DNA from: Fibrobacteria bacterium GUT77
GTDB lineage: Bacteria > Fibrobacterota > Chitinivibrionia > Chitinivibrionales > Chitinispirillaceae
Assembly: GCA_001462255.1 (NCBI GenBank)
Contig: LIUJ01000059.1
Span: forward strand, 1-12,019
DNA: 12,019 nt
Direction: 5' to 3'
Part shown: positions 6,835 through 12,019 of the stretch, piece after piece
How positions within the stretch are numbered: position 1 is the stretch's first letter
Layout of the letters: every line of letters begins with the position of its first letter
Notes under the pieces: generated by a model
Seen by the model: only the letters and a program-made list of their open reading frames with translations
Database searches by the model: none
What the model was told of the DNA's origin: nothing
Program-made: the position numbers and the translations under genes

Positions 6835-9800
6835 TGAAAACAAAATCAAAGAAAGAAATAATAAGGTATGGCGATTCCGTACGCACCGCCTTAAACGCGT
6901 ACGTCGGTTCGAGAAGCGACGGCGACAACGGCTTATTGAGCGGATTTTCCCGCCGTGTCAACGCCTCCGAAAAGCCGTGGTTTTTGGTGGACGGTCCCCA
7001 AGACTCCGGCAAAAGCTCGTTTCTAAGCGGTTCCGGCGCGCCGTTCGAGTTCGTCGCTCAACGCGACGGTCAAGCCGGCCTAAGGTTCTTTTTTACGGAA
7101 GACGCCGTTTACATCGATCCGCCAAGCGGCCTTGTTTTCGCGTCTAACGATGTATGGGGCGCGTTTTGTCGGTGCCTCGCGCGGCACAAATTCTTACGCC
7201 GCCGCGCCGTCGACGGGCTGATTATAGTCGTTGACATACGCGAACTGTTATCCATGGACGCCGTATCGATTGATAGGGTCGCCGCCGATCTGCGCGCCAG
7301 AACCGACGCCATGTCCTCGTTTACGGGATACGATGCCCCCGTATACATTGTCTTCAACAAGATCGATTTGCTCGACGGTTTTACGGAGCTTTTGGGTGAT
7401 AAAGGCATCGCGGGCAGGTTGCCGTTTTTGGGCGCGGTATTAAGCGGGCGCGACGCGAAAGCGGCGGACGCGCGAACGACGCCCGTGACGGCGTTCGTCG
7501 GTCGATTCAGGGAAATTTGCGCCGAACTCTCCGATATTTGCGCGCGGAGAGTAATATCCGCCGGCGAACGCGGCTACTACGACAAAACCGGGCGTTTATA
7601 CCGTTTTTTGACGCGATTCACGCTTGCCGAAGCGCCTGTCGCTGCTTTTTTGGCGGAATTTTTTAGGGCGCGCGGCAATGGGAACGCGCGTTTTTGCGGT
7701 TTTTTCTTCACGTCAAGCGGGACCGGCGCGCCCGCCGCCGTCGCGCTTTCGCGAAAGGTCGTAGGCGAGGTCATACCCAAGACGCCCTATAGGGCCAAGG
7801 AGACGTCGGAGGGGACGTTGCCCTACTATTTGAGGAAGGTTGCTTCGTATACGCTGACGGGGATGTTGTGGGCGGCTTTGGTGTCGCTCTTTGTTGTGGG
7901 CGGTTTGCGCGACGCGGCGCGTATTCGCGGACTTCAAGCTGAGCTTACGGCGATATTTGAGGGCGAAGCGGCGGCGGCGAATCAATTCGCGGCGCTGGAG
8001 AAGATGCGATTGACGCACGAGTATTTGCGCGGTAAACTTAGGCGCCCGTGGCGTTTGATTTTCGGTACCGACGCCGTGTGCGCCGCCGTGCGTCGGGCCT
8101 ACACGGCCGCGTCGGAGCGCTTGATCGCTTTACCGGCCGCGCGGTTTATGGAAGCGTCCGTTAATCGACGGATAACCGAAAGCCGCGCGGACGAGCTCTC
8201 CGCCTCCGAGAGAGCGGCGCTCTACGGCGAGTTGAAAGCCTATCTCTTATTGACGGACGGGAATATTGTGAAGGGTGTAAACGCGGATTCGGTGGCTAAC
8301 CTGATTGCGCCGGCATTCAAAGATTTGTCCGGCGCGGAGGCGGATGTCGTTGCGGCAAATATTCGCATGACGGTAAAATTGGCGCTTGATGGAAGTTATA
8401 AAAACGTGCCGGCAAACGCTAAGACGGTAGAAGCCGCGCGCGATAAACTTGCCGCCGCCCCGCAAGCCGCGGTTGTCTACGCGTCTATAATGGATAAATT
8501 GGCCGCCGCGCGCCGCCCGCTCCCGATGTCGCGGATCACCGGCGGCGGCGGAATGCTCAAGCACGGGCGCGACGTAAGCGGTTTATACACGCGCGACGGT
8601 TGGGAGAACGCCGTATTCCCGGAGTTTATAAAGGCCTCCAAAGAACCGCTCAAGGCCGACTGGGTAACGGGGCCTCCGACCGCCGTGTCAAGTGAGGATA
8701 AATTGCTTTCGGAGTTGACGTCGCTCTACACCGACGATTTGACCCGGCGTTGGCTGGATTTTATAAGGAATACATACGTAAACGTACAGCCGAGCCTGCC
8801 GCTATTGGCGCGCGATTTGGAATTGTTTGCCGCACACGATTGCGAGTTAGGCAGGATGCTTGCCGCCGTTTGTTCATTGGCCGTGCAACAGCCCGCCGAC
8901 CTCTCGCTACCCTCCGAAAAGTCCGCCGCGTCCGTAAAGGGACGGGTAACGGGCGCCGTAAATAAACTGCGCGGCGCCGCCGCGACTATAGGTAGCGATC
9001 TGCGCGACCCGTTTACCGAGGCGCGCGCCTCTTTCGCGCACGTGGAGACGTTTCTGAAAGGCGGCGCGTTCGACGCCTACCAAGGCGGCCTTGGCAAGCT
9101 CGCGGCCAAAATAAGGGAGTGCGGCGACCGCAACACCTACGTCGCGTTCATAACCGGCGGCGCCGACGACCCCCTAAAGGAGAGTCGATTGGCGTTGGAT
9201 CGCGGCTACGCCTCCATGCCGGCTCCCGTGTCCGCGTCGCTGAAGCGGGTCTTGGAATCGCCGCTCGACGTTGCCGCTACGGCCTTGACAAAAGCGGTGA
9301 TAGAGGAAATAGAAGAGAGTTGGAAGGCGGAAGTGGTCAATCCGTACGTTAATAAATCGATTAACCGCTACCCGCTTGACAAAAAAGGCAACGACGCGTC
9401 GTGGAGCGACTTTGAGGAGTTCTTCAAACCGCAAAGCGGTATCTTGTGGAAGTATTGCGATAAGAATCTTTCCGGCGTCGTGGAGCGCACGTCGCGCGGG
9501 TGGGAGAGCGTCGGACGGTCGGTGCAACTGCCGTTATCCGTAAACGACGACGTTATTCGCTGCTTAAACGGCGCCGAGCGGATTGCGAACGATTTTTTCA
9601 AAAAAGACGGCGCCCCCAAACGCCACGAAATCGTCTTCAGCCCGATAAAATCAAGTAGCGGCGAGGTTGTGTTGCTGTCGGGCGATAAGGTGTTTGATTT
9701 CAAAAACGGTATGCCGGTAACGATAGGCAGACAACAAGGGGCCGAAACGGACGAGGCCGTAATTTTACGCTTGACCACCGCCGACAAAGCGCAAGAAGAG

Positions 9801-10019
9801 ACGCGTTTCACCGGAGAGTGGGCGCTGTCGCGCCTCTTTGAAGCCGGAAAAGTCGACAAACTCGGCAATGATAAATACCGCGTTAATTGGCGCCTAAACG
9901 TGAGAGGCATTTACACGGCAAACATTACGGCGACGGTGCAGAGCAACACGGCGGCGCTCTTTGACCGTGGGGTGATCGAGGGGTTCGTCGTACCTAAACA
10001 AGTGTTTAGGGGCAATTAA
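6834..10019 (+). CDS. tssM: T6SS membrane-complex protein TssM (IcmF family), single-TM form
   Basis: 1061 aa. TssM is the inner-membrane spine of the T6SS channel: a cytoplasmic NTPase-like domain binds TssL and the baseplate, and a long periplasmic part reaches the outer-membrane lipoprotein TssJ. Here a P-loop GPQDSGKSS lies at 54-62, a Walker B-like IIVVDIREL at 130-138 and a G4-like NKID at 175-178. One transmembrane helix is visible (about 338-357), then a ~700-residue periplasmic region. The C-terminal beta domain has the family pattern FTGEWALSRLF (992-1002) followed by strands up to VVPKQV. The N-terminal transmembrane hairpin of typical TssM is missing: the protein starts only about 50 residues before the P-loop, with polar sequence. 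GGGAG (6823-6827) precedes the ATG, which overlaps tssL by one base, so the start is firm. It is the last gene of the operon; no terminator hairpin is evident. Confidence 0.92.
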   Translation: MKTKSKKEIIRYGDSVRTALNAYVGSRSDGDNGLLSGFSRRVNASEKPWFLVDGPQDSGKSSFLSGSGAPFEFVAQRDGQAGLRFFFTEDAVYIDPPSGLVFASNDVWGAFCRCLARHKFLRRRAVDGLIIVVDIRELLSMDAVSIDRVAADLRARTDAMSSFTGYDAPVYIVFNKIDLLDGFTELLGDKGIAGRLPFLGAVLSGRDAKAADARTTPVTAFVGRFREICAELSDICARRVISAGERGYYDKTGRLYRFLTRFTLAEAPVAAFLAEFFRARGNGNARFCGFFFTSSGTGAPAAVALSRKVVGEVIPKTPYRAKETSEGTLPYYLRKVASYTLTGMLWAALVSLFVVGGLRDAARIRGLQAELTAIFEGEAAAANQFAALEKMRLTHEYLRGKLRRPWRLIFGTDAVCAAVRRAYTAASERLIALPAARFMEASVNRRITESRADELSASERAALYGELKAYLLLTDGNIVKGVNADSVANLIAPAFKDLSGAEADVVAANIRMTVKLALDGSYKNVPANAKTVEAARDKLAAAPQAAVVYASIMDKLAAARRPLPMSRITGGGGMLKHGRDVSGLYTRDGWENAVFPEFIKASKEPLKADWVTGPPTAVSSEDKLLSELTSLYTDDLTRRWLDFIRNTYVNVQPSLPLLARDLELFAAHDCELGRMLAAVCSLAVQQPADLSLPSEKSAASVKGRVTGAVNKLRGAAATIGSDLRDPFTEARASFAHVETFLKGGAFDAYQGGLGKLAAKIRECGDRNTYVAFITGGADDPLKESRLALDRGYASMPAPVSASLKRVLESPLDVAATALTKAVIEEIEESWKAEVVNPYVNKSINRYPLDKKGNDASWSDFEEFFKPQSGILWKYCDKNLSGVVERTSRGWESVGRSVQLPLSVNDDVIRCLNGAERIANDFFKKDGAPKRHEIVFSPIKSSSGEVVLLSGDKVFDFKNGMPVTIGRQQGAETDEAVILRLTTADKAQEETRFTGEWALSRLFEAGKVDKLGNDKYRVNWRLNVRGIYTANITATVQSNTAALFDRGVIEGFVVPKQVFRGN

Positions 10020-10072
10020 TAACGCCGATGTGTCAAAAAAATAAATTTGGCGGCTTTGATGTACGAAATGTT

Positions 10073-10091
10073 ATATTATGGGATAAGGAGG
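10073..10091 (+). promoter_or_regulatory. Ribosome site and possible -10 box of the 87-aa gene
   Basis: GGAGG at 10087-10091 lies 8 bases before ATG 10100, which selects this start over an in-frame ATG at 10028 that has no such site. TATTAT (10074-10079) just upstream could be a -10 box, but then the leader would be very short and no good -35 is present. Confidence 0.5.
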
Positions 10092-10099
10092 TCAAAAAT

Positions 10100-10363
10100 A
10101 TGACTGATATTATGAACGGTTTCACAGAAAAACAAAAGTCGGCTATAGCCTATTACAAGGCGAACCTTGATGAATGGCTTGCTAACCCGCTATTCAAGGG
10201 CAAGTATGCCGTTATTCAGGACAACGCAATATCTGGTATTTTTGACAGTTTCGACAACGCTTTTGTCGAGGCCGGGCAGAAATACCCGGAGGGGAGCTAT
10301 ATCATTCAGCGACTCGTATCTCCGAAAGACCTTGTCGGCTTTTATTCACCGGTTCTTGCTTAG
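10100..10363 (+). CDS. Small protein resembling DUF5678, partner of the adjacent retropepsin-like protease
   Basis: 87 aa, soluble, no signal peptide or membrane helix. The N-terminal third is helical and charged. The core LFKGKYAVIQDNAISGIFDS (31-50) followed by FDNAFVEAGQKYPEGSYIIQ (51-70) follows the 'GKYvaI.d..vvg.fdsfdeA...a...yp.g.f.i..v' pattern seen in DUF5678-like short proteins; this comparison is from memory. No function is established. The stop is 11 bases before the start of the aspartic protease gene, so the two are very probably translated from one transcript. The protein could be a substrate, an inhibitor or a partner of that protease. It is not part of the T6SS by sequence; it begins 80 bases after tssM. 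Confidence 0.7.
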   Translation: MTDIMNGFTEKQKSAIAYYKANLDEWLANPLFKGKYAVIQDNAISGIFDSFDNAFVEAGQKYPEGSYIIQRLVSPKDLVGFYSPVLA

Positions 10364-10374
10364 TTAGGCGCGCT

Positions 10375-10899
10375 ATGGGACACATGTATTGCCATACAAT
10401 AGAATTCAAGGCGGAACCGCCGCTATTGATGAATCAGCGGGTTAATTTTCGGTTTACGCCGATGCCTTTGGCCGATATGGGGCTAAACATTCGCGTAGGT
10501 ATTTTTCCGGCGCAATCGTTAGAACCCACCGGAGCCGCAGTAGACGGGGTTACATCTCCGCCGATGATGACTTATGCGCACTTTGATACCGGGGCGACTA
10601 TAAGTTCAATAGATCATAAGTTGGCCGCACACCTAAAACTGAAGCCTACGGGTATGTCGGATGTACTAACGGCCGGCGGACGTCAAGAGGTACCTAATTA
10701 TGTTATAGATTTGTTTTTTCCGGGCTCCAGTCTTAAACCTTTTATTAGTCTGCCAGTATCTTCGTGCCATCTTGAATACGATATTGCCGCGGGGGTAGAC
10801 AACCCACGCAATTTCGCGATGTTACTTGGGCGCGATGTAATGTCGCAATGGAACATTACTTGGAACGGACCTGAATCGGCAGTTACGATAAACGACTGA
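10375..10899 (+). CDS. Retropepsin-like aspartic protease family protein
   Basis: 174 aa. The middle holds the aspartic protease active-site motif in HFDTGATISSID (69-80), catalytic D71 in DTGA, with the usual hydrophobic approach strand before it. A second half-signature LLGRDVMSQWNITWNGP (150-166) matches the 'iiGrdfL..w.l.ydg' flap and dimerisation strand of bacterial retropepsin-like proteins, and the protein ends with AVTIND. Retropepsins are single-domain proteases that act as homodimers. No signal peptide is visible, so it probably acts in the cytoplasm. The N-terminal ~60 residues, with FRFTPMPLADMG at 25-36, are outside the core. AGG (10366-10368) is 6 bases before ATG 10375; an alternative start at 10384 would remove three residues. 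It is coupled to the upstream 87-aa gene. Some DTGA-bearing bacterial proteins may be non-proteolytic. Confidence 0.75.
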   Translation: MGHMYCHTIEFKAEPPLLMNQRVNFRFTPMPLADMGLNIRVGIFPAQSLEPTGAAVDGVTSPPMMTYAHFDTGATISSIDHKLAAHLKLKPTGMSDVLTAGGRQEVPNYVIDLFFPGSSLKPFISLPVSSCHLEYDIAAGVDNPRNFAMLLGRDVMSQWNITWNGPESAVTIND

Positions 10900-10914
10900 A
10901 GTGAGGGTAACAAA

Positions 10915-10965
10915 ATGTCCGAATCCATATTAACGTTTGTCGAAAATTTTTTGAATCTTGCGTAG
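10915..10965 (+). CDS. Possible 16-aa microprotein or gene remnant
   Basis: ATG at 10915 is preceded at 7 bases by GAGGG (10903-10907), a better ribosome site than that of the protease gene. The frame encodes MSESILTFVENFLNLA and stops at TAG 10963-10965. It begins 15 bases after the protease stop. It may be a microprotein, a leader, or the intact start of a lost third gene of the cassette. No family is recognisable at this length. Confidence 0.3.
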   Translation: MSESILTFVENFLNLA

Positions 10966-11032
10966 GTACATTAACGCTTTCTTTATTGTATATTAAATGT
11001 GTATCAAAGTGCGGTAACGCCCGATTTTGGGA

Positions 11033-11060
11033 TATAATGGGTATTCATAAGTAAGGAGGG
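11033..11060 (+). promoter_or_regulatory. -10 box and ribosome site of the MntA-HepT operon
   Basis: A perfect TATAAT at 11033-11038 is followed by AAGGAGGG at 11053-11060, five bases before the ATG at 11065. The hexamer 17 bases upstream of the -10 (TGCGGT) is a poor -35, so the promoter may depend on another factor or be weak. Confidence 0.45.
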
Positions 11061-11064
11061 TATT

Positions 11065-11364
11065 ATGGCTATTGAGACGAATATTCCGGTAAGGTATCGT
11101 CAAGATATTGAAAAAGCCGCGAAATTCCTAAAAAATGAGGGTTGCGGGGCGGTTTTTTTGTTCGGTTCTTTGGTTACCGGAAAAATTCACGATAATTCTG
11201 ATATAGACATCGGTATAAAGGGGTATCCTGCCGGCGATTTTTTTAAACTGTACTCAAGGCTGTACTTTGATTTTGACACTAAAATCGATTTAATGGACTT
11301 TGATGCCAATAATGATCTTTATGATACGCTCAATGATATTGGGGAGATTGTTCAAATTGGATAA
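11065..11364 (+). CDS. mntA: MntA-type minimal nucleotidyltransferase, antitoxin
   Basis: 99 aa, the size of a minimal nucleotidyltransferase. The exact family motif GSX10DXD is present: G34-S35 in FLFGSLVTGK, then SDIDIGI with D46 and D48. The third metal-binding aspartate is D75 in KIDLMD, so the enzyme should be active. In characterised MntA-HepT modules (Shewanella oneidensis), MntA neutralises the HEPN RNase HepT by transferring AMP groups from ATP to a tyrosine of the RX4HXY motif, all in the cytoplasm. The gene has its own ribosome site and overlaps the HEPN gene by 8 bases. Its DNA is visibly more AT-rich than the tss genes, consistent with horizontal acquisition. Confidence 0.88.
   Translation: MAIETNIPVRYRQDIEKAAKFLKNEGCGAVFLFGSLVTGKIHDNSDIDIGIKGYPAGDFFKLYSRLYFDFDTKIDLMDFDANNDLYDTLNDIGEIVQIG
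11341..11346 (+). promoter_or_regulatory. Internal ribosome site fixing a TTG start for the HEPN toxin
   Basis: GGGGAG lies inside the end of mntA, 10 bases before TTG at 11357. An in-frame ATG at 11300 would overlap mntA by 65 bases and lacks a comparable site. Confidence 0.6.
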
Positions 11365-11809
11365 AAACGTAAAAATAAAAATTGAGCACGAAATTTCTCG
11401 AATAGATAAATTGATAACGGACGCGACGCCGTTGCTGAAATTATGTAAAATGAGGAAACCTGACTTTGTTGAAATAACGGCGACCGCTCAAATATTACAT
11501 TCGTTTTATAACGGTGTGGAAAGCGTCATTATATTATTTTTTAAAAACAGCAACGAAAAACTGCCGAACGACATTCATTGGCATAGGACGTTATTTGAAA
11601 TGGCATTTGGAAGCAACTCAAAAAATTTAAAGATTATTAGCGATGATATAAGGAAAAGGCTGGGAGAGTATTTATCGTATAGACATTTTATAAGGCATTC
11701 GTATAGTTCCGAGTTAAAATGGAGTGAAATGGCGCTGTTGGTGGAAAACCTTGAAGATACGTGGAACGCGGTAAAAAGCGGTTTTGAATCGTTTATAGAA
11801 AACAATTGA
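11357..11809 (+). CDS. hepT: HepT-like HEPN-domain RNase toxin
   Basis: 150 aa from TTG at 11357. The all-helical protein carries the HEPN catalytic motif in RHFIRHSY at 109-116: R109-X4-H114-X-Y116, the RX4HXY form whose tyrosine MntA AMPylates. Helical features LHSFYNGVESVII (47-59) and a later IHWHRTLFEMAF (73-84) resemble the HepT-like family whose members have 'LH.fYnglE' and 'WHr.LL..m'. HEPN toxins cleave RNA, including tRNA in the known HepT cases; the target here is unknown. The start overlaps mntA by 8 bases, implying coupled translation and antitoxin-first order. The gene is AT-rich like mntA. The DNA after its stop contains a strong hairpin at 11847-11863 but no T-tract. Confidence 0.85.
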   Translation: MDKNVKIKIEHEISRIDKLITDATPLLKLCKMRKPDFVEITATAQILHSFYNGVESVIILFFKNSNEKLPNDIHWHRTLFEMAFGSNSKNLKIISDDIRKRLGEYLSYRHFIRHSYSSELKWSEMALLVENLEDTWNAVKSGFESFIENN

Positions 11810-11846
11810 TATGTACGACGCGCGTTGGTGTTGAGTATATTCGGGC

Positions 11847-11863
11847 GCGTCAAGGTTTGACGC
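11847..11863. repeat. Compact hairpin downstream of hepT
   Basis: GCGTCAA (11847-11853) and TTGACGC (11857-11863) form a perfect 7-bp stem with a 3-base loop. Neither strand has a T-run just after it, so it is not a standard intrinsic terminator. It may be a repeat element or an mRNA 3'-end stabiliser. Confidence 0.55.
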
Positions 11864-11927
11864 AATTCGCGCCATAAAAAAACTCAAAAAAAATTTGCGT
11901 TCCCCACATCCGAGATATTATATTGAT

Positions 11928-12019
11928 ATGTTCAAATATTCTGACGTGGAAGACCGTTGGATTTTATTAATTAATAATGATGTAATTTTAACCCATCGTA
12001 GGGGCGACCGTCCCGGTCG
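11928..12019 (+). other. Open reading frame running off the window end
   Basis: From ATG 11928 the frame stays open to the last base and begins MFKYSDVEDRWILLINNDVI. The same frame is open upstream to 11835. No clear ribosome site is present and the last codons run into a palindromic repeat, so this may be a real gene start, a gene remnant, or chance. No homology can be named. Confidence 0.15.
12001..12019. repeat. Palindromic repeat cut by the window end
   Basis: CGACCG (12005-12010), a 3-base loop TCC and CGGTCG (12014-12019) form a perfect stem; with GGGG before it, the element probably continues with CCCC beyond the window. From memory, GTAGGGGCGACC...GGTCGCCCCTAC palindromes are common intergenic repeats in several environmental lineages. 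Confidence 0.55.

Noticed and set aside
10028..10099. Longer N-terminus for the 87-aa protein from ATG 10028
   Set aside because: No ribosome site precedes 10028, while GGAGG is well placed before ATG 10100.
11300..11356. Longer HEPN protein from ATG 11300
   Set aside because: It would overlap mntA by 65 bases without a ribosome site; TTG 11357 has GGGGAG upstream.
11847..11863. Intrinsic terminator for hepT
   Set aside because: The stem is good but neither strand has a T-tract directly after it.

Overview
The window looks like chromosome from a Gram-negative bacterium of moderate GC content: it carries a type VI secretion (T6SS) membrane/baseplate gene set and an STK/PEGA pair. The coding style is rich in GCG, GCC and GAC codons and uses TTG starts. 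The phylum cannot be fixed from the sequence. A spirochaete or another anaerobic, host-associated lineage would fit, but that is a guess.

Layout. (1) 1-1419, plus strand: the last 27 codons of an RsmB-type 16S rRNA methyltransferase, then a CorC/HlyC-type CBS-domain membrane protein that starts at TTG and has a degenerate membrane domain. (2) 1431-4263, minus strand: a PEGA-domain membrane protein followed by a membrane-anchored Ser/Thr kinase with T/N/D-rich linkers and a TPR-like extracytoplasmic domain. (3) 4264-4775: a 512-bp divergent intergenic region with a 20-bp tandem array, inverted degenerate copies of the same unit, and candidate promoters. (4) 4776-10019, plus strand: a tight tssK-tssL-tssM operon. 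tssJ, tssBC, hcp, clpV and vgrG are absent here, and TssM lacks the usual N-terminal transmembrane hairpin. (5) 10100-10965: an accessory cassette with an 87-aa protein resembling DUF5678, a retropepsin-like aspartic protease and a possible 16-codon ORF. (6) 11065-11809: an AT-rich MntA-HepT (nucleotidyltransferase/HEPN) toxin-antitoxin pair. (7) 11810-12019: hairpins, a palindromic repeat cut by the window end, and an open frame running off the edge.

How the parts may work together. TssK (baseplate adaptor), TssL and TssM (inner-membrane complex) form the docking submodule of a T6SS. The divergent kinase/PEGA pair could provide phospho-regulation in the manner of PpkA, but that rests only on position and domain type. 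The genes after tssM look like a small accessory island: protease pair, TA pair and palindromic repeats, with base composition shifting to AT-rich at the TA pair. The best candidates for something undescribed are the 87-aa protein/retropepsin pair, the hairpin-less TssM without TssJ, and the direct-plus-inverted 20-bp repeat region between the divergent operons.
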